This document shows, piece after piece, positions 1 to 7,121 of a DNA stretch of 14,055 nt (position 1 is the stretch's first letter; the number at the start of each line of letters is the position of its first letter). The notes beneath the pieces are model-generated. The model made no database searches. It worked only from the letters and a program-made list of their open reading frames with translations, and was not told the DNA's origin. Source of the stretch: Phycisphaerales bacterium (GTDB lineage Bacteria; Planctomycetota; Phycisphaerae; SM23-33); contig PMYM01000161.1 in the NCBI GenBank assembly GCA_003171235.1, positions 1 to 14,055 of the forward strand, read 5' to 3'. Both the position numbers and the translations under genes were made by a program.

Positions 1-438
1 ACGTTGTCAATACGCAATCCTGAATTGGTCTAGAAAGCCTGTGCCGCCAGCCGAGTGTCGCTATCCAATCTTAAACCAGCCTAGCCCGGCTTTGCTTGTC
101 AAGACTCGCCCGAAACGCACTGTTCGTCTCATCCAAGATGCCGATGGGGTTTTTCGGGGGGACAGGCGCCCGCCGCGCTACAATGAGGGCGTAGAGGAGC
201 GCATGCGAAAGCATGAGCCCCAAATCGGATGACTAGATAAAGGGCAGCCCGGCTGTGCCGGGAGGCCTGTTGACGAGTAAGCCGACGTGCTTGGGCACCT
301 TCTGGGTGTTCAACCGCGTCGGCTTTTTCGTTCCCGGCGGCATGGGACAGCCGAGACGAGCGGGATACCCCGGCTTCCGAGCAGCCGGATCGCGACTGGG
401 ACAAACGTTTTTCAGGACTTTTTCTTGAGGAGATAGGG
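1..438. other. Gene-free leader region
   Basis: I see no convincing coding sequence here; the short open frames lack ribosome sites and recognisable protein character. The segment holds a CATGC-GAAA-GCATG hairpin (about 202-215), a perfect CCCGGC-TGT-GCCGGG hairpin (248-262) and a terminator-like hairpin (279-328). A weak -10-like TACAAT lies at 179-184 without a good -35 element. The arrangement could be a short RNA or a leader ahead of the small gene at 439, but it matches no RNA family I recognise. Confidence 0.4.
279..328 (+). terminator. Rho-independent terminator-like hairpin
   Basis: AAGCCGACG at 279-287 pairs perfectly with CGTCGGCTT at 317-325, and the 3' arm runs directly into a T run (324-328). 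The loop contains a smaller CACC/GGTG hairpin. It would end a transcript from the left, either a gene outside the window or a short RNA beginning near 190, and it separates that transcript from the small gene at 439. Confidence 0.65.
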
Positions 439-657
439 ATGAAACTCGTGCTTCTTCTCGTTGTGCTCGTGGTCGTTGGCGTGGGCCTGGGTTGATTCCA
501 CTTTTCGTCGAGCAACGACACAAGCAAGCCCAACGTCACTTTATCGGTGGACAAGGACAAGATCGAGGTGGACAAGAACAAAGTGGTGGACAAGATGCAG
601 GACCTGGGGCACAAGACGGCGGCGACGACCCCCGCGACTTTCCATGAGAACCGATGA
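439..657 (+). pseudogene. Small single-span membrane protein, interrupted by TGA
   Basis: A strong ribosome site (GAGGAGAT, 427-434) precedes ATG 439. The first 18 codons encode one hydrophobic span, MKLVLLLVVLVVVGVGLG, then codon 19 is TGA (493-495). The same frame stays open for 53 more codons to TGA 655-657. It encodes FHFSSSNDTSKPNVTLSV, then a DKDK/DKNK-rich amphipathic tail ending near QDLGHKT. A membrane anchor followed by a charged V-D-K-D-K-I stretch resembles small planctomycete proteins I recall, in which a Trp would be natural at the TGA (TGG to TGA). I call it a nonsense-mutated gene. An 18-residue peptide, a sequencing error or UGA readthrough remain possible. The biochemical role is unknown. 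Confidence 0.5.
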
Positions 658-809
658 CCTGTCAAGACGGAATCTTCGCAGTGGTTTCCTGCACGGAAGG
701 TTTGGGATATGGTGCTGTTGAGGATTGATTAGGTTGGACCGGCGGACGAACCGCCGCTGCCATCGCAAGGCACGGAAGAAATCTCGGCTTAGGCAAGAAA
801 GGCAAGAAT

Positions 810-911
810 ATGTCCACAAAATGGGTATGGCTGTCCTTGTTGCTGGTCGTGGCGTTGGCGGCGCTGGTGCTGGCTCGTTGGGGCAAAAACAGCCCTGGCA
901 GTTGTGGCTGA
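810..911 (+). CDS. Putative 33-residue single-span membrane protein
   Basis: ATG 810 follows a modest ribosome site (AAAGG, about 798-802). The product begins MSTKWVWLSLLLVVALAALV, one transmembrane helix with few charged residues, followed by LARWGKNSPGSCG and a TGA stop at 909-911. Beyond the TGA the frame stays open to TAA 1014-1016, encoding 34 residues that end in a hydrophilic PSDSKPSPQQERHTEDKP tail. This may therefore be a longer gene truncated by a nonsense codon, like the neighbour at 439. It is too short to assign by family. A hydrophobic open frame also exists on the other strand (789-1097, TTG start), which lowers certainty. Confidence 0.35.
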   Translation: MSTKWVWLSLLLVVALAALVLARWGKNSPGSCG

Positions 912-1275
912 CCTTTCCTTGACTTGCTCTCCGGGCGAGGGCACAAAAGCTGTAAACTCCCCAGCGATTCCAAGCCGAGTCCCCAACAGGAACGTCACAC
1001 CGAGGACAAGCCCTAAGCCCTTGGCGAGTACCGGAATGGAGACGCCGCTTTGCCGCTTAAGGAAGTAGAGCCAGCAACTGTTGGATTGCTCGCGCAATCC
1101 GGTCCGTTACTACTACATCCAAAACCTCTCGGCCGATCCAGGCAGATCAACCCCGCCCTTCCTAGGCACGTGGTTCATCATGCGGACGAGCTGAGCGGAA
1201 TGATCAAATGCCGTGCCTCGCGTCCGCTGGAAACAGACGACAAGGCCGACTTCGGCGAATCATCTTCAAGGTTGA
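912..1275. other. No supported gene; isolated hairpin
   Basis: Apart from the open tail of the interrupted frame at 810 (to 1016), no coding sequence is convincing. A perfect hairpin GGATTGC-TCGC-GCAATCC lies at 1083-1100 without a T tract. I found no tRNA-like sequence. The segment ends at the 3' end of the minus-strand zinc-finger gene. Confidence 0.35.
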
Positions 1276-1662
1276 CTAGGCTCGCACTCTCGCCCGGCGC
1301 AGCCGCTTAGCGATATGCCGTAGCCGAGCATCGACCTCATGCTTCAGTTCGATGAGTTGCTCAATCGCCATAGAACGAACGTCCAGCGTAGCTGCGGCGG
1401 TCGGGGGGCGGCCGATCCGGCCAGCGGCCCTGCCGGCCTTCCGAGCCGTTACGCCTTTGCCGTGGGCAGCGCCGGCATGGCGGGCCAGGTGCATGGCGAA
1501 CTTGAACTTCCGCCCGCAGGTCGGGCAGGTGAAAGCTCCCTTGCGGCGACCGGCCTTGCCGCCCGCCTTGGCCCTGCGCTTGCGCCGATGCTGCTTGCCG
1601 AAATGGATCTTCATCGCCAGGTCGTTCTTGAACTCTCTGTCGCACACTGAACACTTTGGCAT
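1276..1662 (-). CDS. Two-finger C2H2 zinc-finger DNA-binding protein
   Basis: This 128-residue basic protein has two classical fingers of the form C-x2-C-x12-H-x4-H: C4, C7, H20, H25 and C46, C49, H62, H67. A Lys/Arg/Gly-rich linker (26-44) joins them. After finger two come an AT-hook-like GRIGRPP (about 81-87) and a C-terminal amphipathic helix (IEQLIELKHEVDARLRHI) that could mediate oligomerisation. ATG 1662 is preceded by AGGAGA with good spacing. C2H2 fingers are uncommon in bacteria; the known Ros/MucR group has one finger with different spacing, so this is not Ros. It probably binds DNA as a regulator or nucleoid-associated protein. It lies 97 bases downstream of the large LamG gene on the same strand and may be co-transcribed. 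Stop is TAG. Confidence 0.75.
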   Translation of the reverse strand: MPKCSVCDREFKNDLAMKIHFGKQHRRKRRAKAGGKAGRRKGAFTCPTCGRKFKFAMHLARHAGAAHGKGVTARKAGRAAGRIGRPPTAAATLDVRSMAIEQLIELKHEVDARLRHIAKRLRRARVRA

Positions 1663-1759
1663 TTGCGTCTCCTGGTAATCAGATAGAGATGATTGTCCCG
1701 ATCAGCTCGCTGGCGTCAAGCTTCTTCTTGCGGAAGACAAGCTCGGCATCGCCTGCCGG

Positions 1760-4700
1760 CTACTCCGGGCGCAACCCAGGCGTGGCCTGCACAACGCCTG
1801 GAAGTGAGGATGGCCCGGGGCGTTTGGCAGTCACCTTAAGGAATTTCACCTGATAAGGGTACTTGAGGTCCAGTGCAAAGCTACCGCCCTTGACCTCTCC
1901 CAAGCCGGCTTTGCCGGCGATGTCCTGAATACTTCCGTCAGCCGAAAAGCCGAGCGCCGATGAGTCCACCACGACCTCGACGCGTTGGGGCTTGTCCGAC
2001 CAGGAGGCCAGGACGATCAGGTAGCTATTCTCCTGGGTCTTGGAGACCACGATCCATTTGACCTTGTCCGAGGCGACCTTCAGCGCGGGCTTGGGGTCCC
2101 AATAGTTGTGGACGGCAGTTGCCGAAGTGCCATACCCGTAATCGGCCAGGATCTTCTCCATGTCGCCGGATCGCTGGATCTCGTGCACTGCCCGCATACC
2201 CCATTCGACCAAGGCCGCCTCCGAGGCCGGCAGGTTCTTGAGCGCCTCGCCGGTCCCTGAGACGGGATACAGGGACAGGGACATGTTGCCCACCTGTCGG
2301 CCGATCGTCTCCGTCCTCAGCCAATCTGGTGAAAACGGCGTCTTGGTGTTCAGCTCGTTATCCAGGTTGACCGTGCCCCAGGTGTGGATGGGCAACAGAA
2401 GCGTGTTGGTCATGTGCAGCGTCCATTCCAGCGGCTCCTTGCGTTTCATGCGCCACTGAGCCAGGCAGTTCCAGACGCGCTTGTGGTATTCACGCTGGTT
2501 CCAGATGATCATGGCCGGCTGGATGCCGCCATCGGTGCGGTAGGCGTCGCTGATCCGCGGGTTCAGCGAGAAGTTGGGGTACGTGTTGTCCCAGTACAGG
2601 CTCACGCCGCGCCCAAGCCACTGGTCAGCGAAATACACCCCGAAGTCCCGGTAGCTGCCCGGAAAGATGATCCTGGTGCTCTGCGACGCCCCGCCGCCGC
2701 CTCGCAGCATGGAATCATCGGGCCAGTCGTTCAGCCCGCACAAGGGCGCGTGCGAGCGATGAAAGGTCGCCGTCGGCGTCCACTCGCCGTTGAAAACCTC
2801 CCATTCCGGGCGGAGCTTGCCGGCCATCATCTCTTCCTGGTAGACCGCGATGGGCTTATCGGGCCCGGCCTCGATGCACCGGCCGGCGAAGTGCGAAATG
2901 GACGACAGCCAGCCCCAATTGCCGTACACCGGCGGAGGCCTGTTCTTCTGTTCGTACTGGGCAAACCACTTTTCGTCCCACTTGCCGGTCAGCCGGGCCT
3001 CGACGAGCTTGTCCACGATCTGCCAGTCATCGCGGTAGGGCCCCTGATAGGGACAGTCCAGGCCGCCCCAGGGCACGACGGCAAGCCCGGCGGGAATGGA
3101 TGGCAGCTTCTTTCTCCAGTTTTCGGGCATCGGCTTGGTCGGCGAGGCTTGCAGGCCGAACACAAGATCGTGCTGCTGGCGGAGGGTCGTCGGCACGTTG
3201 ATCAGGTGGATGCGCAGGACCAGCCTGTTGCCCTCCCGCACCAACTGCTGCACGGGCACGTCCATTGACTTGGCCGTGACCCACCCCTTGTCGTTCTCAG
3301 CGAACCACGCCAGGCCGCGTTCTTCGGCCCCCAACCAGATGTACGGCACGAAGGCGTTGAGCCAGCGGATATAGTGATGCGCCTTGGAACCGTCCCAGAC
3401 GATCCCGCTACCCGCTGGAACAGGGCCGGAGTAGTTCTCCCTGACCCCCGCATCAACCGTGTGCATCAGCGGTGCGTCCTTTTCATTCAGCGGAATCTCC
3501 AGCCAGAGTCTCCTGATCTCGTCCGGCTGGTCGCCGGGCCGCAGGCTCATCTGGACCTTCATGCAGCCATCGATCTCGACGGAGGACTTCGTCTCCACGA
3601 TCACCGGCGGCGCGACCGCCCGGGCCTCGTAAACCGCCGCCGTCGGCTTGGCCGTGGTGAACTTGCCGCCGGTTGACGCCCATTTGCCTTCGCCCTGGGC
3701 GGTCTCGTAGCGAAGTGTCATGGGCGCAGCCAGAATGTCCTTGTCGAGAGCCACAACCTTGTCCCACAGGCCAAATCCGTTCATCTGGCAGGTTCGCAGG
3801 ACGACCCTCACCTGGTTGTCCTTGGCTTGGATAGGCTCGAAGGGCGGGGTGACCTCGTCGGCGACGCCGAGCCGGTTGCCTTCCCACGGGAAGTGCCTCC
3901 GCTTGAACACAAACCGGTCGCTGGGCACGTCCTGGCCGTCCGCCAGCCGCGCGGAGACCTCCAGGCTGTACACCCCGTCGGGCAGCGACGGGATATCCAT
4001 CGCCTGCTCGGTGTCGGCGAAGGCTTCGTGTCTGGTTGCAAGATCCTGGCCGGCGCCGTCGCGGAGGGCCAGCGTGCACTGGCGGATCGTTGCGGCAGGG
4101 ACATTCTCCGTGAGCTGATAGTAGATCCTGTTGTGGCTGGGCAGGTATTCGCCGCGGATTTCGACCGGCGTCAACGGGACGGGCAGCGGCTTGTAGCCGT
4201 CGAGGGCGATGGCCCGACAGTTAGCGACCTCCTGGGGAAGGAGCCGCCGATCATAGAGACGAATGTGGGCGAACTCGGCCACTTTTCCACTCGGGTTGAA
4301 CGTGATCGTATTGGCCACCCCCTGGTTGTGCTTCGTGGCCAAACAGGTCAGGCTCTCGACGGCCAGCTTGCCGTCGAAGTAGATCGCCACCTGGTGAGGG
4401 TTCCAGGTGATCGCGACGTGATACCACCGGCCGGAATGGAACTCGATGTTCTCGGCGGACACGAAGGTCAACTGGCCGTCGTTGTCGGTGAAGTAGAGCG
4501 ATAACGGCAACAGGGAACCGAACACCCCGCTGTTGTAGATGTAGAACGTCGTCCCGCCGAAGCTGAGCAGGCTGCGGTTGAAATCGACGTAGTTGTCGAC
4601 GCCCGCCGGATGCGCCCAGAACTCCACACTGCCTTCGCGCATGTCCAATAGCCGGGGGGCGGAGATGTCCAGCTTGCCGGCGTAGACCTTTCCCCCCCCG

Positions 4701-5671
4701 CCGGGGACAAACGCCTTGTCGTCGCCGGAGATCGTCAAGTCCTTGACGGCCGCCGAGGCGGGCTTGAGATCGCCATCCAGCGGCAGGCACACCCGCGGCA
4801 CACGGTCCAAGCCCACATGCGGTTGGCTGGCTGGCAGCGAGTCCGGGGGCTTCGCCCAGGCGGGTTCTTCCCGCGGCCAGAACTTCACGATCCGCCGGTG
4901 GATCCGCACTTCGTCGATCAGGCCCACCAGGCCGGCATCGCCCTTGGCGCTGTTGCCGACATAGAACGGGCCAGGTTCGGATTCCTCGTCGCCGCCGACT
5001 ACCAGGCCCTGACCCCACTCCAGGGGTTGGGCCTGCACCTCCTGTCCGTTCACGTAGAGCCGCCGCATATTCGTCGGGGACGCGTCACTGACACCCGCGA
5101 CATGGGTCCACCGGTCAAGCGGAACAACCCCCTCGGGGCTGGAGGTCCGAGTCTGCTGGCCGTAGAAGCAGTTGGTCGTCTCCAGGTGCAGTCGGCCCTT
5201 GGAATCCAGGAGCAGGGCGAAGCCTTTGGTCCTGTTTACCTTTGGATCGTACTTCGAGGGATTGCTCCCCACGACCGCCGGCCGGTGGACGACGTACGCC
5301 TCCTTTTCGGGGTACTTGCTGACCTTGATCCACGCCTCGATGGCGATGAATCCGCCGGGCAGGACGTTCGCCGGCATGACTTTGACCGCGCTCTTGCCAT
5401 CCAGGCTCAAGCAGCCGCCGAACTTGCCAACAGGCTCAAGCTTCGCCTCCCCGATCACCTCGGCCGAGGCCGTCTTCACTTCCGACTTGGCCAGGTCCTT
5501 GCCGTCAAAGTGAAGTAAAGCGTAGGTATTGTCGTCAGGATCGTAGGGTTTCCAGAAGGCGGTGTCAGCCGCACGAGCGGGGATGACCAGTAACAGTATG
5601 CCTGCAGCCGCCAGCGCAACACAGCGTCTCAGAGGGCGAGCTCCGCTTGCGCGCTGCTGCCGCCGATTCAT
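1760..5671 (-). CDS. Secreted LamG-domain protein with GH123/DUF6067-like C-terminal half
   Basis: A 1303-residue exported protein. From ATG 5671 it opens with a basic n-region (MNRRQQRASGARPLRR) and a hydrophobic core, VALAAAGILLLVIP, with likely cleavage after ARA or RAA near residue 35. Residues about 45-262 and 293-490 are two LamG/concanavalin A-like domains, each with the ending pattern W-x-H-V-A ... Y-V/F-D/N-G and a terminal I-x-D/H-E/I-R. Residues about 500-760 look like beta-sandwich modules. Residues 779-797 (WLGAEERGLAWFAENDKGW) match the signature I associate with GH123 N-terminal/DUF6067 proteins. A large alpha/beta region follows (to about 1190) with YWDNTYP at 1026-1032, then a final beta domain. 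It probably acts on extracellular polysaccharide; substrate and catalytic residues cannot be assigned. The frame extends upstream to 5791, but a TACAAT box inside that extension and the signal peptide favour 5671; MIWKPW at 5719 is an alternative start. No strong ribosome site is visible. Stop is TAG. Confidence 0.72.
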   Translation of the reverse strand: MNRRQQRASGARPLRRCVALAAAGILLLVIPARAADTAFWKPYDPDDNTYALLHFDGKDLAKSEVKTASAEVIGEAKLEPVGKFGGCLSLDGKSAVKVMPANVLPGGFIAIEAWIKVSKYPEKEAYVVHRPAVVGSNPSKYDPKVNRTKGFALLLDSKGRLHLETTNCFYGQQTRTSSPEGVVPLDRWTHVAGVSDASPTNMRRLYVNGQEVQAQPLEWGQGLVVGGDEESEPGPFYVGNSAKGDAGLVGLIDEVRIHRRIVKFWPREEPAWAKPPDSLPASQPHVGLDRVPRVCLPLDGDLKPASAAVKDLTISGDDKAFVPGGGGKVYAGKLDISAPRLLDMREGSVEFWAHPAGVDNYVDFNRSLLSFGGTTFYIYNSGVFGSLLPLSLYFTDNDGQLTFVSAENIEFHSGRWYHVAITWNPHQVAIYFDGKLAVESLTCLATKHNQGVANTITFNPSGKVAEFAHIRLYDRRLLPQEVANCRAIALDGYKPLPVPLTPVEIRGEYLPSHNRIYYQLTENVPAATIRQCTLALRDGAGQDLATRHEAFADTEQAMDIPSLPDGVYSLEVSARLADGQDVPSDRFVFKRRHFPWEGNRLGVADEVTPPFEPIQAKDNQVRVVLRTCQMNGFGLWDKVVALDKDILAAPMTLRYETAQGEGKWASTGGKFTTAKPTAAVYEARAVAPPVIVETKSSVEIDGCMKVQMSLRPGDQPDEIRRLWLEIPLNEKDAPLMHTVDAGVRENYSGPVPAGSGIVWDGSKAHHYIRWLNAFVPYIWLGAEERGLAWFAENDKGWVTAKSMDVPVQQLVREGNRLVLRIHLINVPTTLRQQHDLVFGLQASPTKPMPENWRKKLPSIPAGLAVVPWGGLDCPYQGPYRDDWQIVDKLVEARLTGKWDEKWFAQYEQKNRPPPVYGNWGWLSSISHFAGRCIEAGPDKPIAVYQEEMMAGKLRPEWEVFNGEWTPTATFHRSHAPLCGLNDWPDDSMLRGGGGASQSTRIIFPGSYRDFGVYFADQWLGRGVSLYWDNTYPNFSLNPRISDAYRTDGGIQPAMIIWNQREYHKRVWNCLAQWRMKRKEPLEWTLHMTNTLLLPIHTWGTVNLDNELNTKTPFSPDWLRTETIGRQVGNMSLSLYPVSGTGEALKNLPASEAALVEWGMRAVHEIQRSGDMEKILADYGYGTSATAVHNYWDPKPALKVASDKVKWIVVSKTQENSYLIVLASWSDKPQRVEVVVDSSALGFSADGSIQDIAGKAGLGEVKGGSFALDLKYPYQVKFLKVTAKRPGPSSLPGVVQATPGLRPE

Positions 5672-5728
5672 CCAGCCGGCACTGGCCGCTGGGAGAAGGT
5701 GCCAGGGCTTCCAGATCATCGGCCAAGA

Positions 5729-5758
5729 ATTGTAGCAGCCAGGCCCTTCACGCGGAAG
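5729..5758 (-). promoter_or_regulatory. Possible promoter of the large LamG gene
   Basis: On the minus strand TACAAT (5734-5729) matches the -10 consensus at five of six positions. Seventeen bases upstream is TTCCGC, a weak -35. Transcription would begin near 5722 and give a roughly 50-base leader to ATG 5671. Only the -10 match is convincing. Confidence 0.3.
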
Positions 5759-5796
5759 GGTGACGTACGACCCAGGAAGAAAAGAGGGCATCCTCC

Positions 5797-6756
5797 CTAC
5801 GCATTTACCACACGAATTGGCTTGCCGGCCTGGAAGGCGGCGATGTTCTGGGCCGTGGCCTGCATGAGCCGGCGGCGGGCCTCCAGCGTGGCCCAGGCGA
5901 TGTGCGGGGTGATGATGCAGTTGGCCGCCTTCAGGAGCGGGTTATCGGGCTGGATGGGCTCGGCCGACACGACATCGACGGCCGCCCCCGCCATCCGCCC
6001 GGCGTTGAGCGCCTCGGCCAGGTCGGGCTCATTGACCAGCCCGCCGCGCGAGGTGTTGATCAAGAAGGCCGTCGGTTTCATCCGCCCCAGCAGCCGGCGG
6101 TTGACGAAGCCGGCATTGTCGCCTGTCTGCGGGCAGTGCAGCGAGACCACGTCGGCCGTCGAGAACAACTCGTCCAGTTCCACCTGGCGGAAGGGCCGGT
6201 ACGCCGGCTGAGCCCCGCGCACCACGTCTGTGGCCAGCACCTCCATGCCGAAGGCGTGGGCGATCTCGCCGGTCCGCCGGCCGATGCGGCCGAGACCCAC
6301 CAGCCCCATCTTCTTGCCCGCCAATTCCACCAGCGGCCAGTTCCAGAAGCAGAAATCGGGGTTGGCCGCCCACTTGCCCGCCCGCACCAGCTCTGCGTGG
6401 CCGCCGACGTGGTGACACAACTCCAGCAGCAGGGCGAACGTGAACTGGGCCACGTTGTCGGTCCCATACACCGGCACGTTGGACACGCTCACGCCTCGCT
6501 TCCCGGCGGCTTGCACGTCGACAATGTTGTAACCCGTCGCCAGCACTGAGATGAATCGCAGGGCCGGCAGCTTGGCCAGCGTGTTGGCCGACAGCGGCGT
6601 CTTGTTGGTCAGAATGACCTCCGCCCCGGCCGCGCGGGTGATGATCTGGTCGGCCGGCGTGCGGTCGTGGACCGTCAGGTCGCCCAGCCGCTCGACGGGC
6701 GTCCAGGGGTTGTCGCCGGGGTTGAGCGTGTAGCCGTCCAGACAGACGATCTTCAT
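5797..6756 (-). CDS. D-2-hydroxyacid dehydrogenase (hydroxypyruvate/glycerate type)
   Basis: A 319-residue NAD(P)-dependent D-2-hydroxyacid dehydrogenase. The N-terminus MKIVCLDGYTLNPGDNPW is typical of the glycerate dehydrogenase/hydroxypyruvate reductase branch. The Rossmann glycines are G154-L-G156-R-I-G159. The catalytic set is R237 (NTSRGG), E266 (SAEPIQP) and H285 (TPHIAWAT), all present, so the enzyme should be active. The likely reaction is reversible reduction of hydroxypyruvate (or glyoxylate) to D-glycerate in the cytoplasm. ATG 6756 is chosen because GGAGAG sits just upstream and the family begins here; the open frame continues 46 codons further, but that part is Pro/Arg/Cys-rich and unlike the family. 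Its stop (TAG) lies 126 bases before the LamG gene start, same strand. Substrate assignment is from family resemblance only. Confidence 0.85.
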   Translation of the reverse strand: MKIVCLDGYTLNPGDNPWTPVERLGDLTVHDRTPADQIITRAAGAEVILTNKTPLSANTLAKLPALRFISVLATGYNIVDVQAAGKRGVSVSNVPVYGTDNVAQFTFALLLELCHHVGGHAELVRAGKWAANPDFCFWNWPLVELAGKKMGLVGLGRIGRRTGEIAHAFGMEVLATDVVRGAQPAYRPFRQVELDELFSTADVVSLHCPQTGDNAGFVNRRLLGRMKPTAFLINTSRGGLVNEPDLAEALNAGRMAGAAVDVVSAEPIQPDNPLLKAANCIITPHIAWATLEARRRLMQATAQNIAAFQAGKPIRVVNA

Positions 6757-6866
6757 GGTCTCTCTCCAGTGATCCAACAGCCGGTATGATGCCGGCGGGA
6801 AGGAACTTGCACAAGAGGCGCGGCGGCGCGGATTCAAGCACCTGGGCAAGCAAAGAGGGAGGCAAA

Positions 6867-6885
6867 CAGGAGGCGGCGCCTCCTG
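6867..6885. repeat. Perfect 8-bp stem, 3-base loop hairpin
   Basis: CAGGAGGC pairs with GCCTCCTG around a GGC loop. There is no T tract, so it is not an obvious terminator. It lies in the upstream region of the dehydrogenase gene and may be a protein-binding palindrome or a dispersed repeat. Confidence 0.5.
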
Positions 6886-6904
6886 GCGATGCACTGGCGA
6901 ACGT

Positions 6905-7033
6905 TTATCCCCCCCTGGCCAACAGCCCCTCTTTGAGCCGATACAGCGGCTGCGGAAGATAACTGGTGACCAAGCCGACAGGATTGTCTGCTACGAACCC
7001 GGCCAGGTCTTCTCCTTGCCGCGGCAACTTAAG
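6905..7033 (-). pseudogene. Possible remnant of a protein C-terminus
   Basis: On the minus strand a 42-codon frame lies between TGA (7036-7034) and TAA (6907-6905). Its translation has normal protein character: GEDLAGFVADNPVGLVTSYL followed by PQPLYRLKEGLLARGG and the stop. There is no ATG and no ribosome site; a TTG at 7027 is the only plausible start. It reads like the end of a larger protein whose upstream part is lost. I do not recognise the family, and chance openness in GC-rich DNA is possible. Confidence 0.3.
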
Positions 7034-7069
7034 TCATCGCACGCGCCTCAAGCACGGATGCTATTCCGG

Positions 7070-7098
7070 TTGAATTTGCCCGCCGGCGTGGCGAGAAT
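7070..7098 (+). promoter_or_regulatory. Candidate promoter for beta-helix gene
   Basis: TTGAAT (7070-7075), a 17-base spacer and GAGAAT (7093-7098) approximate a vegetative promoter. Transcription would start near 7105, leaving a very short leader that carries AGGAAA (7113-7118) just before ATG 7122. Confidence 0.4.
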
Positions 7099-7121
7099 GC
7101 TTTTTTGGACACAGGAAACCC

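Larger units (their letters stand above)
6757..7121. other. Divergent intergenic region
   Basis: This separates the minus-strand dehydrogenase from the plus-strand beta-helix gene. It contains a perfect hairpin CAGGAGGC-GGC-GCCTCCTG (6867-6885), a coding-like remnant on the minus strand (6905-7033) and a candidate promoter for the beta-helix gene (7070-7098). Nothing else is recognisable. Confidence 0.5.

Noticed and set aside
439..1016. Genome-wide UGA recoding (UGA as Trp or Gly) to explain the interrupted small genes
   Set aside because: All large genes in the window use TGG for Trp and contain no in-frame TGA, although they total more than 11 kb of coding sequence.
789..1097. Minus-strand 102-codon frame with a hydrophobic stretch
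   Set aside because: It needs a TTG start without a ribosome site, and its second half is Gln/Arg-rich and not protein-like. It overlaps the better-supported plus-strand frame at 810, though it is not fully excluded.
129..1310. Several overlapping 60-180-codon frames on both strands in the first 1.3 kb
   Set aside because: They are Arg/Pro/Ser-rich, overlap one another, lack ribosome sites and cross the terminator and hairpins. Only the frames at 439 and 810 have a start context and membrane-protein character.
6757..6894. 46-codon N-terminal extension of the dehydrogenase
   Set aside because: The extension is Pro/Cys/Arg-rich with a GTG start. The family begins at MKIV, which has a good ribosome site at 6756.
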